DNA from: Anaerolineales bacterium
GTDB lineage: Bacteria; Chloroflexota; Anaerolineae; Anaerolineales; Villigracilaceae
Direction of reading: 5' to 3'
Assembly (NCBI GenBank): GCA_025938055.1
Contig: JAICQC010000281.1
Location: 1-6,069, forward strand
DNA length: 6,069 nucleotides
Shown: in pieces, positions 1 to 6,069 of the stretch
Numbering within the stretch: the stretch's first letter is position 1
Layout of the letters: every line of letters starts with the position of its first letter
The notes under the pieces: model-generated
Told to the model about the DNA's origin: nothing
The model's database searches: none
The model's input: only the letters and a program-made list of their open reading frames with translations
Position numbers and translations under genes: made by a program

Positions 1-2
1 AA

Positions 3-635
3 TACCACACGCGGGATGGCTTTTCAACCCGCTCCGCCCAACACAAGATGCCTGAGGAATACTGGAAGGGCTTTGCCGAAGTATGGTACCAGGCTTCATC
101 GCTGAATCGGCTTGTCATGAAAGCGCTTAAAAAAACAAAAGTTTCCGCTGTTGCTCTGGCACCCTCGGCAAACGTCATCGCGAGCGACGGGCAGGTCTCG
201 ATCTGGGAGATGACTCCGGTTCGCATGGCGCTGGCAGCAGGGTTGGTTCCTGTGATCTATGGAGATGTAACGTTCGACGAAGTGCGAGGCGGGACGATCC
301 TTTCCACCGAAGACCTGTTCGGCTTTCTGACGCGGGCGCTCAACCCGGAACGGATCCTGCTGGCAGGGCTGGAGGAGGCCGTCTGGGCAGACTTTCCCGC
401 CCGGACGCGCAAGCTTGAAGTCATCACGCCACAGACGTTCAGCGAGATCAGCCAGGGTGTGGGAAAGGCAGATGGCGCCGATGTCACCGGCGGTATGGAA
501 GCCAAAGTCACGCAAATGCTGGACCTGGTCCGACAGAACCCCGAACTGAAGATCCAGATATTTTCAGGCGCAGAACCGGGGAACATTGGGCGCGCCCTCG
601 CCGGGGAAACGCTGGGGACATGGATTTCCGCATAA
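3..635 (+). CDS. ipk: Isopentenyl phosphate kinase, C-terminal part (5' end outside window)
   Basis: This is an amino-acid-kinase-fold enzyme that phosphorylates isopentenyl phosphate with ATP to isopentenyl diphosphate, a cytosolic isoprenoid step of the alternative mevalonate route. The frame is open from base 3 with no stop before the ATG at 48, and the residues coded upstream (YHTRDGFSTRSAQHK) look like the stretch after the glycine-rich substrate loop of IPKs. The ATG at 48 is therefore probably internal. Visible family landmarks are a GDVTFDE segment with GGTILSTEDL after it, an ILLAGLEEAVW strand in the place of the usual ‘DGV’ region, the DVTGGMEAKV motif typical of IPK and related kinases, and a terminal GT. 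About 210 residues are present; IPKs are usually near 250-260, so roughly 40-50 N-terminal residues, including the first glycine loop and catalytic histidine region, lie off the left edge. Other amino-acid kinases (glutamate 5-kinase, UMP kinase) fit less well. Assignment rests on motif recognition, not a search. Confidence 0.85.
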   Translation, partial: YHTRDGFSTRSAQHKMPEEYWKGFAEVWYQASSLNRLVMKALKKTKVSAVALAPSANVIASDGQVSIWEMTPVRMALAAGLVPVIYGDVTFDEVRGGTILSTEDLFGFLTRALNPERILLAGLEEAVWADFPARTRKLEVITPQTFSEISQGVGKADGADVTGGMEAKVTQMLDLVRQNPELKIQIFSGAEPGNIGRALAGETLGTWISA

Positions 636-639
636 TTTC

Positions 640-668
640 TTGCCAACGGTGATCGAAAAAGTTATACC
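640..668 (+). promoter_or_regulatory. Possible sigma-70-type promoter upstream of fhs
   Basis: TTGCCA (640-645) lies 17 bases before TATACC (663-668). These match the -35 and -10 consensus at 5/6 and 4/6 positions. The predicted start near 675 would give fhs a leader of roughly 80 bases. The box begins five bases after the IPK stop codon, and I see no clear terminator behind IPK, so read-through from ipk is equally possible. The call is based on consensus matching only. Confidence 0.3.
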
Positions 669-745
669 TCTACTCGCGAAGACGAGGGGCTGAAGGCTAC
701 TGCAAACGACATAAACATTCTGATCATTGTCCTGAATTTCGCTGC

Positions 746-752
746 AAAGGAG
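746..752 (+). promoter_or_regulatory. Strong Shine-Dalgarno that fixes the fhs start
   Basis: AAAGGAG ends five bases before the ATG at 758. It matters because the predicted protein has an unusual ~54-residue N-terminal extension. Between this ATG and the conserved domain the frame holds no other ATG, GTG or TTG codon, so the ribosome site and the lack of alternatives both support translation of the tail. Confidence 0.85.
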
Positions 753-757
753 AAAAT

Positions 758-2776
758 ATGGTTACCAGCAAGTCATCCGTCAAAAAACCCAAGGGCACCA
801 AAGGACTATCAAAGAAAAAAGCTATTATCAAAAAGCCTTCTGCAAGAGGGACAAGCACGCTTTCAGCCAACGGAAAAAAAGTCACATTTACGCCGACGAA
901 ACTTAAACTCCTGCGTCCTGTTCCATCCGATATTGAGATCGCGCAGGCAGGCAAGCTCAAATCCATCCTTCAAATTGCTGCTGAGCTCGGCATCCGCGAA
1001 AATGAACTCGAACTGTTCGGTCCGTACAAAGCCAAGGTTAAGCTCGAAATCCTCGACCGGCTCGCCAAACGACCCAACGGCAAATACATCGATGTGACCG
1101 CCATCACGCCGACACCGCTCGGGGAAGGCAAGACCACGACCACCGTCGGTCTGAGCCAGGCGCTCGGCGCACATCTGGGTAAGCGAGTCATAACCGTCAT
1201 ACGCCAGCCCTCGCAGGGACCAACGTTCGGCATTAAGGGTGGCGCGGCGGGTGGAGGCTACTCGCAGATCATCCCGATGGAGGATTTCAACCTGCACCTG
1301 ACAGGCGACCTCCATGCAATCACCGCCGCGCATAACCTGTGTTCCGCGGCGCTCGATGCGCGCGTGATGCACGAATCGATGCAGGATGATGAAAAACTCT
1401 TCAACGCTCTTTGCCCGCCTAACAAACAGGGCATTCGCAAGTTTTCTCCCACTATGCTGCGCCGCCTTAAAAAACTCGGCATCGACAAGACCGATCCCAA
1501 CGAGTTGACATCGGACGAGCGCAGCCGCTTCGCTCGTCTTGATATCGACCCGAACGGCATCCAGTGGCGGCGTGTCATCGACGTGAATGACCGCTTCCTG
1601 CGCGAAGTGATGGTTGGTCTTGGCAAGGACGAAGCCGGTTTCGAGCATCGCTCTGGCTATGACATCACCGTCGCTTCGGAGATCATGGCAATCCTGGCTC
1701 TGACCACCAGCCTCGAAGATATGCGCAACCGCCTTGGCCGCATGGTTGTCGCCACCAGCCGCAAGGGCGAAGCCGTCACCGCCGAAGATCTGGGTGTGGC
1801 TGGCGCGCTGACCGTTTTGATGAAGGACGCCATCAAGCCCAACCTGATGCAAACCCTCGAAGGGACTCCTGCCTTCGTCCACGCGGGACCGTTCGCCAAC
1901 ATTGCGCATGGGCAGTCTTCCATCATCGCCGACAAGATCGCCCTCAAGCTGGCGGATTACGTGGTCACCGAATCGGGCTTCGGCGCGGACATCGGCATGG
2001 AAAAATTCATGGACATCAAGTGCCGCTACTCGGGCTTGACCCCACAGGTGGTGGTGCTTGTTGCCACCGTCCGGGCCCTCAAGATGCATGGCGGCGGACC
2101 CAAAGTTGTGGCGGGCAAACCGCTTGCAGCCGAATACACGGAAGAGAATCTCGATCTGCTGCGCAAGGGTCTGCCGAATATGATCCAGCACATCGAGAAC
2201 GCACTTAAGTTTGGCGTCAAAGCGGTAGTTGCCGTGAATTCTTTCGCAACGGACACAACTGCCGAGGTGGAGCTTATCTGTCAGGCGGCGCTGGAAGCGG
2301 GCGCGATGGACGCGGTCGTCTCCCGTCACTGGATGGAGGGCGGCAAGGGCGCGGCGGCACTGGCGGAGGCAGTGGTTAGGGCAGCGGAAAAACCCAGCAG
2401 CTTCCAATTCCTGTATCCCCTGGATCAGCCGATTAAGACCAAGATCGAGACTATCTGCCGCGAGATCTATCGCGCTGACGGCGTGGACTACTCCCCTGAA
2501 GCCGAATCCAAGATCGAGCGATTCACCAAACTTGGCTTCGCAGACCTACCTTTATGCATGGCAAAGACCCATCTTTCCTTTAGTACAGATCCAGCTCTTA
2601 AAGGCGCGCCGCGCGGCTTCCGCGTATTGATCCGTGACATTCGCGCTTCGGTGGGCGCGGGATTCCTCTATCCGCTGCTCGGGGAGATGCGGACGATGCC
2701 CGGGCTGCCGACACGCCCCGTTTTCTATGATGTGGATCTGGACCTGGCAACAGGCAAGGTCGTGGGCTTGTTCTAG
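758..2776 (+). CDS. fhs: Formate-tetrahydrofolate ligase, long form with basic N-terminal tail
   Basis: This cytosolic enzyme joins formate to tetrahydrofolate with ATP, giving 10-formyltetrahydrofolate for purine, formyl-Met-tRNA and one-carbon metabolism, and for the methyl branch of the Wood-Ljungdahl pathway where that exists. Seen in the 672-residue product: the ATP loop [11 protein letters not shown] (119-129), the family signature [11 protein letters not shown] (158-168), and the second signature [12 protein letters not shown] (435-446). The C-terminus carries [15 protein letters not shown] and MPGLPTRP and ends in GLF. Typical bacterial enzymes are about 555-560 residues. The extra length is a tail of residues 1-54, rich in Lys and without Asp or Glu, plus an insertion near 207-262 (containing RFARLDIDP) and a few residues after 446. 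The insertion matches, from memory, the synthetase domain of eukaryotic C1-THF synthase. No dehydrogenase/cyclohydrolase domain is fused. The start is fixed by AAAGGAG at 746-752. A hairpin terminator follows 8 bases after the stop. The function is near certain; the role of the tail is unknown. Confidence 0.98.
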   Translation: MVTSKSSVKKPKGTKGLSKKKAIIKKPSARGTSTLSANGKKVTFTPTKLKLLRPVPSDIEIAQAGKLKSILQIAAELGIRENELELFGPYKAKVKLEILDRLAKRPNGKYIDVTAITPTPLGEGKTTTTVGLSQALGAHLGKRVITVIRQPSQGPTFGIKGGAAGGGYSQIIPMEDFNLHLTGDLHAITAAHNLCSAALDARVMHESMQDDEKLFNALCPPNKQGIRKFSPTMLRRLKKLGIDKTDPNELTSDERSRFARLDIDPNGIQWRRVIDVNDRFLREVMVGLGKDEAGFEHRSGYDITVASEIMAILALTTSLEDMRNRLGRMVVATSRKGEAVTAEDLGVAGALTVLMKDAIKPNLMQTLEGTPAFVHAGPFANIAHGQSSIIADKIALKLADYVVTESGFGADIGMEKFMDIKCRYSGLTPQVVVLVATVRALKMHGGGPKVVAGKPLAAEYTEENLDLLRKGLPNMIQHIENALKFGVKAVVAVNSFATDTTAEVELICQAALEAGAMDAVVSRHWMEGGKGAAALAEAVVRAAEKPSSFQFLYPLDQPIKTKIETICREIYRADGVDYSPEAESKIERFTKLGFADLPLCMAKTHLSFSTDPALKGAPRGFRVLIRDIRASVGAGFLYPLLGEMRTMPGLPTRPVFYDVDLDLATGKVVGLF

Positions 2777-2784
2777 GCATTAAG

Positions 2785-2857
2785 AGACCCTAAAGGTTTC
2801 GTCCCCTTCGTTACAGTTCGGGATGATTTGCAAAAACCTTTAGGGTCTTATTCTTTT
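2785..2857. terminator. Long hairpin terminator between convergent fhs and membrane-protein gene
   Basis: Bases 2785-2799 and 2834-2848 form a perfect 15-bp inverted repeat (AGACCCTAAAGGTTT and its complement). Inside it, 2800-2805 can pair with 2820-2825 for six more pairs (one G-U), leaving an 8-base bulge on the 3' side and a 14-base apical loop. On the plus strand the stem is followed by TATTCTTTT (2849-2857), a good U-rich tail for fhs. On the minus strand the tail is weaker (C-TCTTAA). The plus-strand tail runs into the TAA of the convergent gene (2856-2858). It probably ends transcription both ways, more efficiently for fhs. Confidence 0.85.
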
Positions 2858-4439
2858 AACGAGCCTGCACGTAGTAGATCTTCCCGCCATCGGCCTCATA
2901 GACCAGCTGCACATTTGCAAACTCCCCGATCTTTTCCGGGGCAAGATAATGTTTGTATTCATTCGGTTCGAACCAGATAATGTAACCGGGGTTATCGTGG
3001 GGCCAGCCTGCATAGACGGTCGACGCCTCGTCGTTGACGAATGGCAAAAGCGAAACCGGCTGGCGCGTGTAAAACCAGACCGCATCCACATAATTACTGT
3101 AAAACGCTGCCTCTGGCTGCCCGGCTCTGATCCTTTGCATCTCCGCGACGACTGGCATTTCACGGTAGACATGGCTGTTATACATATTTGCGCCGCTTGG
3201 CTCGCCCTGCTCTCTTGCTTCCAGCAGATATTCTCCCGTGCTATACATTGGATAAACAGACCAGAGCGCAAAAATGATGGCCAGCACAGTTTGAACCTGC
3301 CTGGACGAAAAGTTCAAATGCGGCAGGACCAGCCTGTCAAATGTGAGCAAGATGAAAATCGCAGCGGGTACCAGTAGAATGACATAGTAACGGTCTGAGA
3401 AAAGATCACGATGATCCTGCGTGACCACCGTTAGCGCCAGCGCGATGAAATAGACAACAGCATACACCATGGAAGGGTACACAGGTGACCCTGCCAGAGA
3501 TCGTAACCAGGCGTGTCCATTTTCCCGATGATTTCTGTTCATCCAAAAGAGAACAAGAGCGAGCAAACCCAGAGGAATCCATGGTCTCAATAAGATCGGC
3601 ATCAGGAAAGTAAGATAAGGCACAAACCAGTGCAGCATCTTCGTGAATGCCAGTGATATATTCTCGCCAACGTCCACCGGCTGACTCGCCAGCCCCCATA
3701 AAGAGCCGTACATCATTACGTTGTGTACAAGCAGCCACCAGGCTATAGGTAGTATCGAGGGGATTCCTAAAATGATTCCATCACGAAAGAATGTGCGCAG
3801 GGATCTTCGATTTTCGATCAGGATCACAATTCCTGCCGTGGCTGTGATTGCCAGCCCAACGTAGCGGTGTAGTGGGGCCAGCGCACTAAGGAGGACCATC
3901 CAGGCAAAAGCACGATAAGATCTCTCCTTGATGTATCCGTCCACTGCGATCAGAAATCCCAGAGTCAAGGTCAGATAGAACGGGTCCGAACTGATATTGG
4001 CGTGGATACGGAGTGATGAGATGGACAACAATACAAAAAGACTGGCGAGATAGGCGTAGAATGGTTTTTCCCGAAATACCCGGAAAAAGATCACACCACT
4101 CAGAAAGATGTTCAGTCCTAAGAGAAAGACATTGAAGTACCAGCCCGCGACGAAAACATCCAGGCCCGTCAGCAGGCTGAGTCCTGCCAGAATCATGGAG
4201 TAAAGCGGAGGCCACGAAAGCAACGGCGCGCCTTTGTGGTCATACAAACCATTGCCCGCCAGCAGGTTCTGCGCAACAGACAGGTATTTGGTCGAATCGG
4301 AGGAAACCCCTGCCCCATATTTGGAGGTCGCAACAGCGCAGAGGACCAGCGCGATGATTGCCAGGGCAAAAAGGAATAGCCAGTATTTCGTTTCCCCTGG
4401 CACCGACCGCCAGGGCAGGTGTGAAGGAGTGGTGGACAT
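2856..4439 (-). CDS. Polytopic membrane protein, probable GT-C (PMT/ArnT-like) glycosyltransferase
   Basis: The 527-residue product has a short cytosolic start, then a first hydrophobic helix near residues 19-38 followed by many more to about residue 395. A mostly soluble C-terminal part spans about 400-527. This layout, with an acidic pair early in the first outside loop (SSDSTKYL, D48) and WPPLY (76-80), is that of GT-C enzymes, which take a sugar from a polyprenyl-phosphate carrier on the outer face of the membrane. Other GT-C-like elements are SSDPFY (150-155), HRYVG (191-195) and SDRYYVILLVP (348-358). The C-terminal stretch YSNYVDAVWFYTRQPVSLLP resembles the soluble tail of family-39-like proteins. 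Sugar and acceptor are unknown: no other envelope or glycan gene lies nearby. The gene is monocistronic here, convergent with fhs and divergent from the amidase. The ATG has no Shine-Dalgarno, but a perfect TATAAT lies 15 bases upstream. It could instead be an uncharacterised membrane protein of the same fold. Confidence 0.7.
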   Translation of the reverse strand: MSTTPSHLPWRSVPGETKYWLFLFALAIIALVLCAVATSKYGAGVSSDSTKYLSVAQNLLAGNGLYDHKGAPLLSWPPLYSMILAGLSLLTGLDVFVAGWYFNVFLLGLNIFLSGVIFFRVFREKPFYAYLASLFVLLSISSLRIHANISSDPFYLTLTLGFLIAVDGYIKERSYRAFAWMVLLSALAPLHRYVGLAITATAGIVILIENRRSLRTFFRDGIILGIPSILPIAWWLLVHNVMMYGSLWGLASQPVDVGENISLAFTKMLHWFVPYLTFLMPILLRPWIPLGLLALVLFWMNRNHRENGHAWLRSLAGSPVYPSMVYAVVYFIALALTVVTQDHRDLFSDRYYVILLVPAAIFILLTFDRLVLPHLNFSSRQVQTVLAIIFALWSVYPMYSTGEYLLEAREQGEPSGANMYNSHVYREMPVVAEMQRIRAGQPEAAFYSNYVDAVWFYTRQPVSLLPFVNDEASTVYAGWPHDNPGYIIWFEPNEYKHYLAPEKIGEFANVQLVYEADGGKIYYVQAR

Positions 4440-4462
4440 AAATTAATCGAGACAATTATAAT
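4433..4462 (+). promoter_or_regulatory. Promoter of the amidase gene, predicting a leaderless mRNA
   Basis: TGGACA (4433-4438, 5/6 match to the -35 consensus) and a perfect TATAAT (4457-4462) are 18 bases apart. The -35 lies within the first codons of the divergent gene. The -10 overlaps the first possible amidase ATG (4461), so a transcript starting about seven bases downstream would begin near 4469-4470, at the second in-frame ATG (4470). No Shine-Dalgarno precedes either ATG, which agrees with leaderless translation. No transcript data are available. Confidence 0.5.
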
Positions 4463-4484
4463 GGACACAATGGACAACATTCAC
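4455..4484 (-). promoter_or_regulatory. Opposing promoter of the membrane-protein gene, sharing the -10 region
   Basis: Read on the minus strand, 4460 down to 4455 is a perfect TATAAT, overlapping the plus-strand -10 in the palindrome ATTATAAT (4455-4462). The best -35 at 18-base spacing is GTGAAT (4484-4479), only 3/6. A start near 4447-4448 would leave about 8-9 bases before the ATG at 4439, too short for a normal ribosome site, and none is seen. Confidence 0.38.
4461..4478 (+). repeat. Nine-base tandem near-duplication at the amidase start
   Basis: ATGGACACA (4461-4469) is followed directly by ATGGACAAC (4470-4478): 7 of 9 bases agree and the last two are swapped. It codes MDT-MDN and creates two in-frame start codons. 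A third TGGACA is the putative -35 at 4433-4438. The repeat may be a replication-slippage product or chance. Confidence 0.6.
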
Positions 4485-5849
4485 ACCCTCACCATCTCCG
4501 ATGCATTGGAACAAATCCGGGGACAGAAGATCTCGTCTCGTGAGCTGGTCGAAGCCTGCTCCCGTCAGATCGAACGGCTCAATCCGAAACTCAATGCGTT
4601 TATCACGGTGATCGATTCACAGGATGCGCTTAATACCCAGCGCCATGAAGACGACACATCCAGATCGAAAGCCTTATACGGCATTCCCATCGCAGTGAAA
4701 GATCTCTTCGATACGACAGGCATCCGCACAACAATCGGCTCGAAGTTTTTTGCCGAAAACATTCCCACAGAGGATGCTTTTGTTGTCGAAAAGCTCAAAC
4801 AGGCGGGTGCTGTGATCACGGGCAAGACCAACACGCACGAAATCGCCCTCGGCATCACGGGGAACAATCCTCACTACGGGACGGCGCGCAATCCGTGGAA
4901 CACAACCCGCATCCCCGGAGGCTCCTCCAGCGGATCAGCAATTGCAGTGGCAACCGGCATGGCGCTTGGCACCCTCGGCACGGACACGGGCGGGTCGATC
5001 CGCATCCCAGCCTCGCTGTGCGGTGTGGTCGGGTTCAAGCCTACGTTCGGGCGCGTCAGCCTGCGCGGCGTCTTTCCGCTCTCGTGGAACCTCGATCACG
5101 TGGGACCGCTGGCAAGATCAGTGAAGGATGTGGCGCTGATGCTGCAAGTCATTGCTGTTTATGACCCAGCCGACCCCGCCTCGGTCAAGATGCTGACCAG
5201 CGACTATTCGAGCCATTTGGTGGACAATGTAAAGGGGAGGAAGATCGCGCTGGGTATTGGCGAATTCATCGAGACCTCAGACCCCGAGGTAATCAAAGCT
5301 GCCCACGCGGCTGTGAAGGTATTCGAATCTCTCGGGTGCAAAGTAGAGGAAGTCGATGTGAGCTGGCTTCAGGAGGCGGCGCTGGCGAACAAGATCATGA
5401 CCCAGTCCGACGGCGCGGCTGTCCACCGCGAGCGTATCCGGGAACATCCCGAGATGTTTGGGGATGATATCCGCCGCAGACTGCAGGATGGTGCGAAAAC
5501 CACCTCTACAGAATACATCCTCGCCAGACGCACACAGGCAGAAATCCGAAAGCGATTCGAGCGGTTCTTCGAGTCCTATGATTTTCTGCTGACTCCCACC
5601 ACACCCATTGCCGCGCCGACCATCGAAGGGCATGACGCTGTTGAACAAGCCGCACGGCTGACGCGTTTCACTGCACCGTTCAACCTCGCCGGACTGCCTG
5701 CCTTATCGCTCCCCTGCGGCTTCACCAAAGAGGGACTGCCGATCGGCCTGCAGATCGTCGCGCGTGCCTGGGGTGACGCAAAGGTATTGAACGCCGGTCA
5801 CGCCTTCGAAGGGGCAACGGAGTGGCATAAGCGCCTTCCTACTCTCTAG
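4461..5849 (+). CDS. Amidase-signature family hydrolase (GatA-like)
   Basis: The 462-residue protein belongs to the amidase signature family, soluble enzymes that hydrolyse or transfer amide nitrogen using a Ser-cisSer-Lys triad. All three residues are present, numbered from the ATG at 4461: K80 in GIPIAVKD, S155 in PGGSSSGSA, and S179 in GTDTGGSIRIPAS. The N-terminal SRELVEACSRQIERLNPKLN helix, DFLLTPTTP (374-382), FTAPFNLAGLPALSLPCG (403-420) and LPIGLQIV (426-433) are also standard. Length is normal. It resembles GatA of the Asp/Glu-tRNA amidotransferase, but the loop reads GGSSSGS rather than the usual GatA GGSSGGS. No gatB or gatC is adjacent, so a free-standing amidase is more likely; the substrate cannot be told. 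The translation start may be 4461 or 4470. If the promoter above is right, the second ATG is used, on a leaderless mRNA. The stop overlaps the stop of the convergent methyltransferase gene, with no terminator hairpin seen between them. Confidence 0.93.
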   Translation: MDTMDNIHTLTISDALEQIRGQKISSRELVEACSRQIERLNPKLNAFITVIDSQDALNTQRHEDDTSRSKALYGIPIAVKDLFDTTGIRTTIGSKFFAENIPTEDAFVVEKLKQAGAVITGKTNTHEIALGITGNNPHYGTARNPWNTTRIPGGSSSGSAIAVATGMALGTLGTDTGGSIRIPASLCGVVGFKPTFGRVSLRGVFPLSWNLDHVGPLARSVKDVALMLQVIAVYDPADPASVKMLTSDYSSHLVDNVKGRKIALGIGEFIETSDPEVIKAAHAAVKVFESLGCKVEEVDVSWLQEAALANKIMTQSDGAAVHRERIREHPEMFGDDIRRRLQDGAKTTSTEYILARRTQAEIRKRFERFFESYDFLLTPTTPIAAPTIEGHDAVEQAARLTRFTAPFNLAGLPALSLPCGFTKEGLPIGLQIVARAWGDAKVLNAGHAFEGATEWHKRLPTL

Positions 5850-6069
5850 TACAAACTGTCACTTTGAAATGTGGCTTGCACTCTTTGATACAACGCCATC
5901 TCCCAGACAAAGAGACGGCGTAAAGACACGCGTTCAAATCCCTCTCGTCTGAGAAGCGCGTCCATTTCAGCGACCGGGTGAAGAAACACGCGGAAGGGAT
6001 CGTTCCGAAGCCTTTGGAAGAAATTGGCAAGCTTTAACCCAATCCGCAAATACCAAATCTCACGCGGAT
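5846..6069 (-). CDS. Probable SAM-dependent methyltransferase, C-terminal part (5' end outside window)
   Basis: The minus-strand frame is open from the right edge to a TAG at 5848-5846, coding 73 whole residues. The region reads PREIWYLRIG, then FQRLRNDPFRVFLHP, VAEMDALLRREGFERV and LFVWEMALYQRV. An HPxxxMxxLLxxxGF helix-turn followed by a strand with W-x-x-x-x-Y is the usual C-terminal end of class I methyltransferases, where the last beta hairpin closes the Rossmann fold. The SAM-binding glycine motif, which would prove the call, lies beyond the window. The first start-like codon inside the window (TTG at 6049) is almost surely internal, because the upstream codons continue the same kind of sequence. 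The substrate is unknown. The gene converges on the amidase with a 4-base overlap. Confidence 0.65.
   Translation of the reverse strand, partial: PREIWYLRIGLKLANFFQRLRNDPFRVFLHPVAEMDALLRREGFERVSLRRLFVWEMALYQRVQATFQSDSLY

Noticed and set aside
667..689. A small hairpin in the fhs leader (CTCG 673-676 with CGAG 683-686, plus three pairs across a bulge)
   Set aside because: It has only seven broken base pairs and no U-tract, so it is not a convincing terminator. The 122-base gap also shows no riboswitch-like conserved core that I can recognise.
863..2407. A 514-codon open frame on the minus strand inside fhs
   Set aside because: It is wholly antisense to a certain, highly conserved gene. Its translation is rich in His, Arg and Asp with no recognisable motif, and it is best explained as a codon-bias shadow.
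2840..3271. A 143-codon minus-strand frame overlapping the membrane-protein gene
   Set aside because: It runs in another frame of the same strand, within the C-terminal coding region of the GT-C-like gene, and shows no family features or ribosome site.
4461..5849. Naming the amidase gatA
   Set aside because: The motifs are shared across the amidase family, the serine loop differs from typical GatA, and no gatB or gatC is present in the window.
5839..6030. A second minus-strand frame at the right edge
   Set aside because: It overlaps the frame that carries the methyltransferase-like HPxxxMxxLL and GF motifs. That frame continues open to the window edge, and this one has no recognisable content.
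1..6069. A mobile element, CRISPR array, toxin-antitoxin or defence system
   Set aside because: No transposase, integrase, regularly spaced repeats, terminal repeats or small paired genes were found. All long stretches are accounted for by metabolic or membrane genes, and the gaps are 122 bases or less.

Overview
The window looks like ordinary chromosomal DNA from a moderately GC-rich bacterium. The best guess is the phylum Chloroflexota, possibly Anaerolineae. This is an inference from gene content: an isopentenyl phosphate kinase (IPK) of the type known from archaea and some Chloroflexi sits next to a long, eukaryote-like formate-tetrahydrofolate ligase. No phage, plasmid, insertion sequence, CRISPR, tRNA or rRNA signal was seen.

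Layout. (1) Positions 3-635, plus strand: the C-terminal ~210 residues of an IPK, cut by the left edge. (2) 636-757: a 122-base gap with a possible promoter and a strong Shine-Dalgarno. (3) 758-2776, plus: fhs, full length, with a lysine-rich N-terminal tail and a central insertion. (4) 2777-2855: a long hairpin terminator between convergent genes. (5) 2856-4439, minus: a polytopic membrane protein resembling GT-C (PMT/ArnT-like) glycosyltransferases. (6) 4440-4460: a 21-base divergent gap whose palindromic ATTATAAT gives a -10 box on each strand; neither flanking gene has a Shine-Dalgarno. (7) 4461-5849, plus: an amidase-signature hydrolase with an intact Lys-Ser-Ser triad. (8) 5846-6069, minus: the C-terminal end of a probable SAM-dependent methyltransferase, cut by the right edge. 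Its stop codon shares a CTAG with the amidase stop.

The genes do not form one pathway. IPK makes isopentenyl diphosphate for isoprenoids, and Fhs charges tetrahydrofolate with formate for one-carbon metabolism. The membrane protein probably transfers sugar from a polyprenyl-phosphate donor outside the membrane. The targets of the amidase and the methyltransferase cannot be read from the sequence. Strands alternate, so there are several short transcription units rather than one operon; only ipk and fhs could be co-transcribed.

I found no convincing undescribed system. The points most worth a second look are the acid-free basic tail and eukaryote-type insertion of Fhs, the back-to-back promoter predicting leaderless or near-leaderless mRNAs, and the CTAG shared by two convergent stop codons.
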